The notes below the pieces were generated by a model. That model saw only the letters and a program-made list of their open reading frames with translations, searched no databases and was not told the origin of the DNA. Both the position numbers and the translations under genes were made by a program. A stretch of 64,000 nucleotides of DNA from Bugulina stolonifera (taxonomy: Eukaryota; Bryozoa; Gymnolaemata; Cheilostomatida; Bugulidae): NCBI GenBank assembly GCA_935421135.1, contig OW285187.1:22506429-22570428 (forward strand), in the 5' to 3' direction. Numbering within the stretch: the first letter of the stretch is position 1; each line of letters starts with the position of its first letter. Below are positions 8,487 through 21,229 of this stretch, one piece after another.

Positions 8487-11265
8487 TTAGGTAGATAATT
8501 TACCCAATTCTTCCAGAAACAAGTCATAAGTTTCTTCATTTCTGATAGTGGATGCTATATAGACATGACCGCTTGCTTGAGTCACCTCTAGAATCTGTTT
8601 CAGTGTAGAGACGAACGATGGGATAATTCTACTATCATATATCACCTCTACAATGTGAATGTTGGAAATATCATAGTACGTACATGTATTATGTAACTAT
8701 GGTAATTTGGTATAACTACATCTACATGCATGTATATCCAGTAAGCTAGCATATCTATCAGACATTCAATAGTTGTATAATTACCAAATACTAACACACT
8801 TCACAACTAACCAGCAGCCAGTACAATGTCCACTTGTTCAATCTGTTTTTGTACTGATGAAGGGAAACCTTGCTGTGCCACATCTTCCCAGTCTATATCC
8901 ACTACTGTAGGTACACATAACATACTATCCGTGTTGGTCACCACATTTGCCTGCAGCTTACGAAGCACCTGAGAAATTTAGATAGCAATAAATCACACAA
9001 ACTAGGATGCTCTTTTATAACATAAATTATTACATTATAATAATACATTGCAAATACATGTAAATAAAACTATTTAATATTATTACACACATGCTAAGTA
9101 GGTACGTTATACTTAGAATTATCTGCTCCTGAGAAAGCACAATGAAAGAAAAGATAACTTCAAAAATGTTGGTGTAGGATAATATTTTAATAATGAATAG
9201 TAGTAGGGGACGCACTTTTTATATAGATTTATTACCTAATATTTCGTTACTTGTCCAAGTAGCATCATCAGAGGATGATCTGATGATGTTACTTGGACAA
9301 GTAACAAAATATTAGGTAATAAATCTATATGAAAAATGCGTCAGGTACAACTATTCATAATTAAGATAACTTAAACTTATTACATGTAAATTAGGTCGAA
9401 TTGGTTATTAGATTGTTATCCAGGATCTTGGACAAATGAATCTAATCAAATCAAAATACAGTATATTGTAGAATTCTAACCGATGGATGATGATCTGAGA
9501 GAGCATAACTCCTGCAGTGGCAGGCTGAGCAAATAGCTAATCCAAGGAACCCCAAACCTGATCCAAGCTCCAGTACATTTCTAGAACAATACAGTCTACA
9601 CATTAACTTGAACAAGATAAACAGCTGTAAGTAACATAGAGTGAGTATAGCCCTGCCAAGAGGCCCATAAGCAGAGATTGTTGAGCTTATAATCATCTAA
9701 AGAGGATTTACAAAGAAGAATTGAGAAAGGAGAACGTATAGTTACACAAGGGTGTTATGACAAAACAATCAATCTAAACTATGACTCATGGGGGGGTTAC
9801 AAGGTTTATGAATCAGAAACAATAAGTAAGCCTTCTCAATATATCTAAGATTAACAAATCTACATATAAGTAAGATAAATTATCCTAATGTTTCCATGAA
9901 GTGTAAAAAGTTCAATAAACTTTAAATAGATTTCTGCATTACTAGTTCACTTACTTGTTTTCTAGTAGGCTGCTGTTATCTATAAGGAACTCTGCTAAGT
10001 ACTGAGACGCCTAAAAATACCCCATAAATGTATTTATAATGTTGAGAGGAAATAGGTCTAAATGAGTGAATGAAATGAGTAGGCCAACCTTGTATGTAGC
10101 ATATAACCTGTATGCAGTATATAACCTGTATGTAGTATATAACCTGTATGTAGTATATAACCTGTATGTAGTATATAACCTGTATGTAGTATATAACCTG
10201 TATGTAGTATATAACCTGTACTGTATGTAGTATATAACCTGTATGCAGTATATAACCTGCATGTAGCATATAACCTGTATGCAGTATATAACCTGTACTA
10301 TGTAGTATATAACCTGTATGTAGCATACAACCTGTATGTAGTATATAACCTGTATGTAGTATATAACCTGTATGTAATATATAACCTGTATGTAGTATAT
10401 AACCTGTATGTAGTATATAACCTGTATGTAGTATATAACCTGTATGTAGTATATAACCTGTATGTAGTATACTATATTGCACTGTACCTGCCATGTTTGG
10501 AGCCCTGTAGTACCTTCCGCTACCAGTGAACCTGTTTCCTGTAGACTGATGGCTTTATCTTTCTACGAGGAAATAAAAAAATCCGCTACTATGCTGTAAA
10601 GCACCCTCTAGTGGAGTCTAACAAAATGCTTAGCTTGCGAAATGTGACATGAATACATGTTGCAAGTGCAAATTTTAGGCCTTTGCTATTATTAGTTCCA
10701 AATATACAGATAACATACTTTTTTGACTCATTCTTAAAACTTGATTGTTACTGACAATACTTAGAAACTGTCTGAGAAACAGTTAAACAACTTGTATTCA
10801 TACTCACGACACTGTAGTGTTTGTATTTATACTCATGACACTATAAAGTTTGTATTCATACTCACGACACTATAATGTTTGTATTCATACTCACGACACT
10901 ATAATGTTTGTATTCATACTCACGACACTATAATGTTTGTATGTGATGCCTGAACTTGGTAGCGTCAAGATATCACCATAAGCTTCAAATGTTACATCAT
11001 ATATTTCCCCTCCAAACTCTTCTATCTGTTCATGTTAAAGATAAACACATACATGTACATGGATAATTTATAAAAGGACTATTTTAATTTCAATATGGGA
11101 TTTCCATTGAATTGCAAAAAATTACAAAACACAACTTCCTACCTTTGACATGAAGGTTTTCATAAAGCCCATTGCATAGTTGTTTGGTAGAGGCCGATCA
11201 CGCAGAACCTCATCCCTGATAGTAGCGGCTACCACGTTCTGCTGCATACACTCAGTTGTGATCTC
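8487..11265 (-). CDS. EEF2KMT: EEF2KMT/FAM86-like protein-lysine methyltransferase
   Basis: Seven exons join in phase on the minus strand: 11143-11265, 10924-11025, 10488-10562, 9955-10010, 9481-9580, 8812-8968 and 8487-8647 (stop 8487-8489), giving 257 residues. The order of blocks matches FAM86-type methyltransferases, which methylate elongation factor 2 on a lysine: EGTTGLQTWQASQYLAEF, then the SAM-binding motif I NVLELGSGLGFLGLA, LSDHHPSVLRKLQANV, VDIVLAAEVIYD and the C-terminal VYIASTIRNEETYDLFLEEL. Where relatives usually have Asp in the AADV motif, this frame gives Glu at the junction 8812/8647. The family is about 330 residues long, so one N-terminal exon is missing upstream of 11265 and I could not identify it. 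Two introns carry minisatellites at their donors, and one holds a foldback element. Confidence 0.82.
9193..9362. repeat. long hairpin (foldback element) in an EEF2KMT intron
   Basis: The two arms are nearly perfect inverted copies. The core TTACTTGTCCAAGTA at about 9247-9261 pairs with TACTTGGACAAGTAA at about 9290-9304, and the arms extend outward through ACCTAATATTT / AAATATTAGGT and GACGCA / TGCGTC to about 9193 and 9362. The loop is only about 20 bases. It lies wholly inside the intron 8969-9480, so a transcript of the host gene would fold here. It is probably a MITE; a small-RNA precursor is possible but unsupported. Confidence 0.75.
10091..10473. repeat. 18-bp minisatellite starting just inside an intron donor
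   Basis: About 21 copies of an 18-base unit (plus strand ATATAACCTGTATGTAGT) fill most of the EEF2KMT intron 10011-10487. On the coding strand each unit carries ACATACAG|GTTATA, a donor-like CAG|GT resembling the true donor CAG|GTACAG at 10488/10487. The intron is 477 bases, a multiple of three. Read in frame from the upstream exon it has no stop before its final TAG, which is the splice acceptor itself. The in-frame product of the array is a VIYYIQ repeat. Confidence 0.9.
10796..10943. repeat. 29-bp tandem repeat spanning an exon-intron border
   Basis: Five copies of a 29-base unit straddle the 3' end of the EEF2KMT exon 10924-11025. Each unit contains the last exon bases and the donor, CATTATAGTGTC|GTGAGT on the coding strand. 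Four copies keep an intact GTGAGT donor. The fourth from the exon reads ATGAGT and has lost it. As 29 is not a multiple of three, use of the next donor would shift the frame. Confidence 0.85.
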
Positions 11266-14200
11266 CTAAAATCAGCACAGTAATATAATATCCATATTGT
11301 ACTACGAGCTTATTTCTATATTATTGTAATACCATGTCATGTATAATTTAATATATTGTAACACGAATTATCACAGAAAATTATGCAAAATATCACAATG
11401 ATCTACCAGCTCTAGGACTATGCAGATTTTTATTTGAAAGAGTTGAGCCCTATTGACCACATCACATGCTCTAGGAGCCAACCACAGCATAAATGAAGCA
11501 CTGTACTGAGAGACCTCTACATCTATATGTACATGTAGATAGTAGAGACTAACTGTAGTTGGTCTCTATCAAAGCACCAATTGTATATAGTGCATAAGAG
11601 GTTACTTTATTGAACTCTAAGCAAATACTTTACAATATAAAAAAACAGATAGTAATTATTGGCAAATCTAGCTTCGCCTTATGACCCAAAGTACAAGTTG
11701 AGCATATTCGGTCATAAATCATAATATAAGCCCAATATGGTAACAATATACAACAATATACTGTGTACATATTAGAATGACCTCAGTAGAGTATAAAAGA
11801 TTACACTATGACCATAATAAGCGAAAAGGACAATGCACATTCAGTCCCCAATAATTTTAGCTTAGTGAACAACAGGTACATCTAGGTAACTAAAATAAGA
11901 TAAGACAAGTAAGGTACTCGACCTATCAAGGTAAAATGTACCTAAGTAGTTACCGCAAAACACTAGGTTTCTAATGAGACAAAATAGTTATATAAACATT
12001 ATTGGTTATCTCTTTGAGTTGAGCTAGGTAGCATTGCTGAGCTAACACTAGATAATAGAAAGACTGCAACCGGGTATACATGTATGTGCGAACCCAATCA
12101 GACAAGCTTATAGTGCAAGATGTATGTATGCATGTGTTCAATCACTAAAGGGTAATGATCGGTATTGCAAGAAGTAACAGAGTGCAGTACAGTTATACTC
12201 TCTGAACCTGGTGGATTCTCGTAGACAGTCCAAGTAACCTCAAAACTGAACCAAGAATCCATTTTTTAGTAAAGAGCTTGTACATTACATAGTAATTATG
12301 TGTTTAAACTATACCTACATGTATACCATTGCCAGAGATATCACTATGTTAGCTGGTTAGATCAGAATTTTTGCTTCAAACCAAAATGACATGGCGAGGA
12401 ACATAAGGTACTGTTTATAGAGTAAGAGATGTTATTTTAATAGAAGCCCACAAGCACCTGAAAAGTACAGTGAGCTTATTTTATAGTAAATTGGCTTGGC
12501 CCTAAGATCAAGGACAAGTTTGGAAAGACTCGCATATGAATAAGCCCGAGTTACACGGACATGTAAGAACCCTCGATGGAGCAACAAATATCAGCTATTT
12601 ATGCAGGTAAGTCAGTATTTCCGATATGTGCAAAAACATTAGGCCTAATTATAAGCAATAATTTCATCTGGCAAGATATAAAGTGTTCAATGCGATATTT
12701 TAGACTTACATTTTGTTCTATACAGTTATTGCCTATTTTCTAGAGCTGGGTTGGACCTCATGGTTTGAGTTGATAATATGTACATCACACGTATTGCTAT
12801 TGCACCAGGTTACAACTTATGGCAGGTCAGTTCATACAGTCTGAGATAGCCCCAATTAATCAATTCACGGTAACCATTCAGCAAGCGTTCACATACACAT
12901 ACTGCATAAACAAATCAGTCAAGCAGTCAAACAACACAACAATGTGAGGGAAGCATAATCCGAGAGTTCAAGGACAGGTATCTAGTCCGAGGTAGGCTCG
13001 ACTGAGTATCACTGAGGCACCACGCTATACGTTACTATTACTAAAATTATACAATATACAATGTAATTCTATTATTTAATTCATATAGGCTACTTATTAA
13101 TAAACATTAATAACATCATTATAACGTTATACTATTATAATTATAAGTGTTTATAACTAAATAATACAATTATTATTTTAACAATTACCATATTCGATAT
13201 TGAAATGCGATTATTATTAAATAATAATAATCATATGATAATCACAATGATAACCATTATCATTATGTGAAATGTGGTAACAACATAATATCTAATATGA
13301 TAATAGGAATACTAAATATAAATGAAATAAAATGCCATGGATGAAGGTAAATGCAATTTATAAGGTAATTTGATATGAACATTTCAAATTTGTCACTAAA
13401 AATAAAAAACACAACCTGCAAACACGCTTTTGGAGCAGTTGTTTTAAAAAAAATATACACTGTGACATCACAGTGTATTTTGCAGGTGATGGCTATTAGA
13501 AACCTCCTTTCACATGTCCAATAACAACGCTCGTAGCCGAAGCAAAATTGTGCACAGTGATTGGATAATAAAACGTATTGTTTATTTTATCGTAAAACAG
13601 TAATTATTAATTGTTATATTCTATTTCATGCACAGGTTTACACAAATTATTGGACATGTGAAAGGAGGTTTCTAATTGCCAACTCCTGCAGAATAAGCCA
13701 CTTCTGATTGGACAGTGGATATTTTTAAAAACCGCTCCAAAAACGTGTTTGCAGGTTGTATTTTTTATTTTTAGTGACAAATTTGAAATGTTCATATCAA
13801 ATTACCTTATATATTGTATTTAGCTTTCTTCGTGACATCAATAGTTTAATAATTAATACAACAATTTTTATATATTAAATTTAACTAATATTAATATTTT
13901 TTAATAATTCTAATATTTAATTGATAAAAATATAATTATATATGTTAGTTTTAGTCAATTATGCTATAGTTAGTACCTACACTGGTCCATTCAATCTCCT
14001 TTATGGGAATACAGGTTAAAAACCCTGCCCTCAATCGAGATAGATTCATTACATGTGCTATAAACTGGGGTTGAGGGTGTAAATTAGGGAAATACAGCAA
14101 AAAGAACAACCACCGGGTTTCCCTTTTTGAGAAAAGGCTTCCCTAAATAGAGAAAAAGCCAGCGTTCCCACACTTTTCGTTCCCCCTTTTAAGGGCTGTG

Positions 14201-15641
14201 TTCGTTATTACAAAGAGTTATTTTCTCCGAGAAGAGAACTCTATGACTGAAGCTATTATTCTCACAGTTCGCAGTAAAACCTTTTACAACTTGTTAAAGA
14301 GCGTATAATTGGCTAATAAATCTTAATCTGTCAAATGAATAGTTTCAACGATTGTGCTTACAATTCAGAAATGACGTTGATGGGCTCGCTGATGGAATAA
14401 CAGAATAAATTTTATTTTCTTCATAGCAGTAGAGTAATAGAGTTTTTATAGTGTTTATATATTAGTTATTACATATTTTTATATTTATAGTTAATTGTGG
14501 AGCTCCACCGCTTAAAACTCTGCCATTTACTATTATTGTTTCATTCGAATGTTTACTATTGTATACTACTTTAAATGTTTATATTAATTGTTAAAAAATG
14601 AACAAACAACCCAGAAAAAAAATCAAAATCAAAAATGAAAATAAATAGAATATAAAATTGTATTAAATTATAGGTCCTATTGTTAATATTATTAAATTAC
14701 TTATATTAGATATATATTATTTTTATATTGTGAGTATTAATTATTTTATGAACAAAAATAATTATTTTATGAAGTATTTTTGCGCTATGTGGCCAGAGAC
14801 TGGAGAATGTAATGTCAAATCCGTATCTTAGAGTAGTGTTACAGTGGAGTGGGATTTTAAATGTCAATGGAATACACAATTTTTCAAAGTTGAAGCTAAG
14901 GAAAAGCAATTACACTGTAACTGGAATGCTCAAAAGAATACTCAAAGATGAGGATAAAAAACAGAAAAAATTCATAGCCTACCTCATTAGTTAGACTAGT
15001 TGTACTAGAATATCATGGGCAGAGAGGGCGTAACTCCTAATGATGACTGTGCTCACAGTTTACTGAACACACGTAACCTAAAATTTTTGGGTTATGACTA
15101 TCACTAGGCGACCCCTGACTTCAGACTACTTATTAGGAAATTACTACGAGTTATGATTTGTTAACGAGCGTTGCACATGCTTTGATCATTATTATGATTT
15201 GGTAAATCTCACGCCTTTTTCTATTCATTGTTATTGTATAATAGGCCCATATAGTTATCTTCTATGAGTAGGCCCTACTGTATATATATTACCTATGGAA
15301 ACATTTATATAATGTAAATATACATTTTCAAATAATCAGCAATTGGCGATACAAGCATGCTTAGGTCAAGTGGCAAATATCTAGTTTTGGTAGATCTATA
15401 ATATAATATAACATTTAGGCCTATGTGCAGTGATAATTTCTCAATAGGACCTATACTATGACTTCTGTATGACTAACTCGCTTTTCATGTTCAGTTCCTC
15501 TGAGTATAAATCTATAGTGCCTTTTAGGCTATACATTTAACCAGGTGTATTAGTGAGTGACTATATCCAATGCTATATACATGTAAAAGTGATTTTAATT
15601 TGTAGGCCTACATGTAAGTCACCGTTTATCTTCTTTTAGAA
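11266..15641. other. long stretch without a supported gene
   Basis: This should hold the missing 5' exon(s) of the minus-strand methyltransferase and the 5' exon of the plus-strand RSRC1 gene, but I could not identify either. One minus-strand frame opening with ATG near 12261 (MDSWFSFEVTWTVYENPPG) is under 70 codons and does not resemble the expected N-terminus. A foldback element lies at 13359-13811. The stretch 13040-13310 and 13820-13960 is extremely AT-rich. The rest shows nothing I can name. Confidence 0.4.
13359..13811. mobile_element. 453-bp foldback MITE
   Basis: Outer arms 13359-13436 and 13734-13811 are 78-base inverted copies starting TATAAGGTAATTTG and ending CAAATTACCTTATA. The symmetry continues imperfectly inward to about 13530 and 13650, through the shared block GAAACCTCCTTTCACATG and its complement, leaving a loop of about 110 bases. 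There is no coding capacity. The ends lie in TA-rich sequence, so the target duplication (possibly TA) cannot be told apart from flank. Confidence 0.8.
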
Positions 15642-18600
15642 ATGGGAGAATACAGTTCTGATGAAGACTATGAGTATAGAAAAAAGAAAAAATCTAAAAA
15701 ATCTGGAAGGTATTTCATGTTATTCACTGTTTTTAACATTTAAATACCCATGTAAACTGACATACGTGTGCCGATCGGCCTACCTGAGTGCATGTAGTGT
15801 GTTCGCTTCCTTTTCATCTCTCTGCTTCCTCTCCTGCCTTTTCTTTACTAAGCCTCAAGTAAGCCATACATCTGTATTATCTGTCTTCCTTTCATTTTTC
15901 TTGTCTGTCTGAAAACTGAACCTTACCAAGCATCCTTAGAATAGCCTATGTGCCAACTTATATAATATGGATAATATAGCTTATCGTGCTGGGATTCCAT
16001 GAAAGAACTCTGGCTATTTGTACATAATATTGCAGCCATAGAATAAAATTTTTATGGTTGCACCTGCCCCTCGAAATCAGAGATAAAAACAGCACTGATA
16101 TTAACTGTGTAAAGAATTTCAAATTGATGGAGTAGTAAAAAAACACCAATTTTATTTAATGATGTTTCTAAAGTTTCAATATTTGAACAACCAGCAGTTG
16201 TTGATAACAAGTCGGAAGAGATCTGTGTGTAGTATTCTCAACGTTCTAGCCAGACATGCACGTATAAGGCTCTTCATTTATATATTAGATAATACTTCAT
16301 TTTACAAATTTCAATATATTCCATCACTTCTATTTATTTAACAGATCACGGTCTGGAAGTAATGATAGTAGAATTTCAAAAAGAACAAAACACAAGAAAA
16401 AGCGATCTTCTTCACGGAGACGATATCGAAGCAGATCACAAAGTCGAGACTATCACAAATCACGGAGTAGGCGATCCAGATCTCGCAGTAGAGATCGCTA
16501 CAGGTCTCATTCTCGAGGTAGTGACTGAAAACAAGTCAGCCTAAATTTTGAATCCAGAACATATATGATTATAAATGTACATATTTGTTATCAGACGAGT
16601 TATTTACCGCATAATTAGTCTTCAATCATACACTAATTCCAGATTGGGATTGCATATTTGATCTATTTATTTTACTCAATTTTGGTAGTTGGTTGTTTTT
16701 CAGCTTTACAAAGTTAGTTAGTGTAGTACAGTTATTATATTATTGTGCCTACGCAATAGCAATGGTATCGCATTGCTGGTTTCAGGTAGAGAAAGATCTC
16801 GTGACCGGTCCTATAATTACCGCCGCTCACGCTCCAAATCTAGAAATAGATCCCGCAGTGACTCTAGATCTAAATACCGCAGGTCAAGGACTCGCAGCAG
16901 GGACCGAAGAAGGCGGTCACCTAGCGTCTCCTCTTCTACATCAAGGGAGCACAGGTAGACATCACAATATCACACTCAGCATACATACTCTGCCATGTCT
17001 ATTGTGACCTGTACATTGCATGTATTGTCAACATTCCTTTTGTAAACTTTTCTCAATAAATCTTATTTTGCAGCTCGTCACGTTTAGGGATAGAGAAGAG
17101 TTTTGCTGATATGGTAAGTAAGCATAAAACTACCCACCCCACGCCCTCCCACTCCCCACTCCCCAAGTAGTAACTCACAATCAATATTGCTATAGCTAGA
17201 TAATTTACTTCTAGATTTTAAGAAGTTTGACCAATCATTTGACATGTGATCTTTTTAGGATCATCGATGATAAGAGTATGTAGCTACTGCCAAAATATTG
17301 GTGCCAAATTATACCTTAGTTCTCTCAGCTGTATCACTTTGCCTCTCAGCTGTATTAATAGGAATTGATGGCCAACCTATAGTTGCTCAGTGTGTATAAC
17401 CCTATGTTATATGCCTATTATTTTCAGTATGCACAAGTGGTGGTTTTTGTCAAATTCCTTTAGCAGATTTTACTATTATTTTTTAGACGCCATCAGAACA
17501 AAACCAAGCAAGAATGCAACTGGCTATAGAAAAAGCAAGTATGGAAATGTACCATAATTTCGTATAAAAATCAGTCAAGTTGTGGAAGCAACTTGTACAT
17601 GTGGAATGTAGAGCTATGTTATATGTGAATATATGTATTACACTTTACACTTCTTTAGAGTATCTATAATTCTATATAAACTTAATATGCCATCTAGGTT
17701 TGTACTTAAACTGTACTTGTGCAACAATAAGGCCACAATATTGATTATGGAAACTACTAAACCCTCACAGCTAATTAAAATATGTTAGCTTGTTATTACT
17801 TTGATGATGGGAATATGGAGTCTTTGGTCCTTGTACAAGGATGATGGTTTGCAGAGGCTGCTGATGAAGCAATTCGCCAGAGACATGGGCTAGATGACGA
17901 TGAACCTGCCGACACAAAGAAACGTCAACAAGCCATATCAGAGATTGAGTCGGAAGGGTTCTCACAGCACAAGTTCTCATCTAATAAGAACACGAGCAAT
18001 CGAAATGAGGTTTGATGATTCAATGTCTATTACTCTTAATTTCAATATAATGACATTTAACAATGTTTTGGTATGTTTTTAGCCCTTGAACTCTTTGACT
18101 GGAATCGTATACAAAATAGCCGTTATTCTCACCTAACCAAGTTGTACTACTATTTTACTATAGCACAACAAGCACAGAGTCACAATATATAATATCATTT
18201 TATGTATCATCTCTCTATTTGTGGTTCATGTTCACAGAGCAACATCTGTGAAAGATTATAATTGTATATATTTATGTGATTCCTGTTTTCGGTCGTTATT
18301 CAAATACAATCAACACAAATTGTAACTGTGGTGTATGATAGGGCCTATATCATTGTGATGTTCAAATGGTGTATTTGTAGAAAAAAGCTAATGAGTTTTC
18401 ATTTGGTACGTCTCTGGACTATGTGAAATCTAACAGTGGTGATGGAAGTCATGACCCTGACTCTCTCATGCATGAACGTGTAGGTTTTCTCTATCTAAGC
18501 TATAATGGAATATCACACCCATGGTTGTACATGTCTTAGGGTAAACTTCATCTTATCTGAATTAGTTGTAAACTAGATACTATCATTGTACGCAAACCGA

Positions 18601-19116
18601 GGTAGAAGTTGTCTTCTCTATACATTAGTGGTTGACCTCCCAAACTCTAGCCACAAGCAGGGATCTAAGGCTATCCAAATTCCTCAACTATTAAACCTAA
18701 CAGATCGATGTTAACTGTGGTGCCATCAGCTATCAGCATCATTTAATAATAGTTATATCTTGGAGTTATTCTTTCACTGTTTATTCCTGTTATTATGATT
18801 ATCCTGTGATTTATTTATTGCAATTATTTTGTGATACATGTATGTTGTCTTGTATTTTAAGATCAGTAATGTCATAACATACATGTAGTGTTAAAGTTGC
18901 GCTCAGAATCAATTATTTCACGCGGGATGTCATGGTTTATGATATTTCATGTAGTTTTCTCTTGTGTCTAGTAGAACATAGAGGCACAGCTCTGTATGTG
19001 TAATAATATTAAAGTTAGTTATTTCATTTTTGCAGTTTTCCGAAGATGAATCAACTCGAAAGAAGCGATGGCATGAGCGGTTAAAAAAGCTGAGAATGCA
19101 GTTTCTGAGCGGATGA
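15642..19116 (+). CDS. RSRC1: RSRC1-like arginine/serine-rich splicing factor
   Basis: Eight exons join in phase: 15642-15709, 16345-16517, 16786-16954, 17074-17113, 17487-17538, 17855-18009, 18381-18479 and 19036-19116, giving 278 residues. The start MGEYSSDEDYEYRKKKK follows an acceptor (TTCTTTTAG) by two bases, so an untranslated exon must lie upstream. Exons 2 and 3 encode an RS domain of over 100 residues (SRSRSRDRYRSHSR, RRSRSKSRNRSRSDSR). The C-terminal half has PSEQNQARMQLAIEKAKAADEA, EIESEGFSQHKF and the ending KKRWHERLKKLRMQFLSG, in the same order as in vertebrate RSRC1. That nuclear protein works in 3' splice-site choice and alternative splicing. The RS domain is the part most open to chance resemblance; the C-terminal blocks carry the assignment. 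Confidence 0.83.
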
Positions 19117-19287
19117 CATTACTATCGTTATAGGACGTCTATGTATAGAAATGTTGTGTTGTATAATATACTCTACTCTGTACCAAGGAGTCTGTACATA
19201 ATGCTTTGTAAACTTGTAAACAACATGTAACAAAGTACTCCCCCCACATTTAATAAGCAATGAATTTTTAAATAATTGTTTATATAA

Positions 19288-19560
19288 TAGGTGTCTTCGC
19301 GACCTCTTGGACGGACCCGGGTCGTAAATAAAATTTACAAGATGGCCGTCCGACCAAGGCCAGAAGGGCTATTGGCCTAGGATTTTGCTTGGCCGGATGA
19401 AACCATCCCTAGCTCATCGGCACACCTGATTTCTTCGCACGGAAATGAGGATTTTGCTTTTGGCCCAGGCCGGTGTGTTCGCGACCCTGTGACGGATGTG
19501 TACCGGAAAATATTTTTGTAAATCGGCCTGGGTCTGAAGTTCAGGTCGCGAAGACACCTA
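19288..19560. mobile_element. 273-bp MITE with 18-bp perfect terminal repeats
   Basis: The ends TAGGTGTCTTCGCGACCT (19288-19305) and its exact reverse complement (19543-19560) enclose a GC- and CpG-rich interior unlike the AT-rich surroundings. Setting the ends at AGGTG...CACCT leaves AAT on both sides, so a 3-base target duplication is possible. There is no coding capacity. AATAAA at 19327-19332 inside the element lies about 210 bases after the RSRC1 stop and may act as its poly(A) signal. Confidence 0.8.
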
Positions 19561-21229
19561 ATGCAATATAACACTGTGGCTTACGTTACCCTGTCTACTA
19601 AAATCTTCATTTGATACTTTATTTAATGTCTGGAGATTGCGCTGACAACTTCTTTGGGAATTGCTCTCTTAGTCTCTTGTTGCAATAGTTTAGTTGGTTG
19701 TATTAAACTGGGGTACTTGCACATGTATGTTAGCCTTTACTTGCTTGGTATTAGCAACAATATCCTAAACTTGAAACCCTAGAAAGTGTAAACATTTATC
19801 AGTCTTGGAACTTGATAAATGATTTCTGTTATTAATTTCATAGATTGAGCTAATAAAGCAAATCCTGAATTATGGGTTACATATATAATTTAATAAAATT
19901 AATATATTATATAATTTATTATTACATGTACAAGTACATTGCATATTATTTCATTATGCTCCATTTAAAAACCAGGAGTTGTCTTCTTTATAATATTATA
20001 TGATTGGACCTACGCTATCAACGATTCCAATATAGTTTTAGGCAAACGACATTTCTATTGTTTTATTGGCCAGAGCTCGATGTGGTGGCCAATCAAAATT
20101 AAATTTTTGTAGGAGCTCCGGTTTATTTTATTTTGGTGTTTTTTCATGAACTGAAGCATAGAATCATAATAGAGTTTGGTATACTAAACTCTATGAACTG
20201 AAGTACCAAGGAGTTCTTACTCCTTTGATTGTACTATACCAATGTAATTAGGCCTATTTACTTATGGCATTTTGTTTATTTTTTTAGTTTTTATCCCTTT
20301 GCATATGTATTCTATTGTAATAATAATTATAATAAGATGCAGATTGAAGAATGACCATTGAGCTTATTACTCAGTCCTTGTTTCTATATTTTATTTATAA
20401 TTTTTAAAATTAAAACAATTATAATTTTGTTACATATCAGGTTGACCAACCAAAATTTGTAAAAATGAGTCGAAAAAATATAAACCTCACACTGAGTCAA
20501 ACATTTCTAGGGAAAATTTTTCAGGATAGTAATAGTAATAGTTGCTGAATAATGTAATCATAATGACTGTACAAATGGCATGACAAAAAACTTTTATGTA
20601 CTCCTGTACCAAATTGAATAGATGTTTTAAATAGTAGGCTGTATTATTATATTTTTTATTATTTTGCTTTAGGTGAACTACCATGCTTTGTGTATGACAT
20701 GAAAACAAAAAATAATCATGTATTTATATTATATTACTATAACAAACCCTATTACTATCAATTGAATATAAACTATATAATATATATAATAGAATAGATA
20801 AAATAATTATAACAGATAACAAAAACATTAATACTGACATAGAAGGTTATATTCTGCTCTAATTTGATTAGATCGATGAAATGGACCTTGACTTTCTATC
20901 TACATATTGACTATTGTATTCTATTACATTGTGAGGTCAACTGTCATATATTAGCAGAATGAAGTCTACTAAAACTTTTGGGACAAAAAAGATGACAACT
21001 CCCTAGAAATGTAAATGCACAGCTCACTGTAGCAAATAAATGAATCCGGCTTCCACAAAATGCGTCATGTGTCATTCATCCAACTTTAACTAGCAATTGT
21101 TTAGTTTAGGATGATGACACTTAACTAGCTAAAATGGTGTAATACTGTGCTGCTGGTCGGCGACTGTCTAGTATGGCTGTATGAATAGACCTCAAATGTA
21201 ACTGGCCTATATCTGCATTAATTTTTCAG
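19561..21229. other. AT-rich intergenic stretch
   Basis: AATAAA at 19852-19857 is an alternative poly(A) signal for RSRC1. The rest is AT-rich with no open frame I can support. An acceptor-like site (ATTTTTCAG, ending 21229) begins the exon holding the start of the next gene, so its promoter and first untranslated exon should be in this stretch. Confidence 0.4.

Noticed and set aside
9193..9362. microRNA gene
   Set aside because: The arms are too long and perfect for an animal microRNA precursor, and the form fits a foldback element. Small-RNA data would be needed.
9976..10494. 172-codon minus-strand frame with ILHTGY repeats
   Set aside because: It is a minisatellite read in a frame that is not that of the EEF2KMT exon. 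The array is intronic.
14812..14994. 60-codon plus-strand frame MSNPYLRVV
   Set aside because: It is short, Lys/Asn-rich from AT composition, and has no splice or family support.
16693..17007. 104-codon plus-strand frame (FSFTKLVSVVQLL)
   Set aside because: It overlaps RSRC1 exon 3 in the wrong frame. The RS-rich frame fits the splice sites and neighbouring exon phases.
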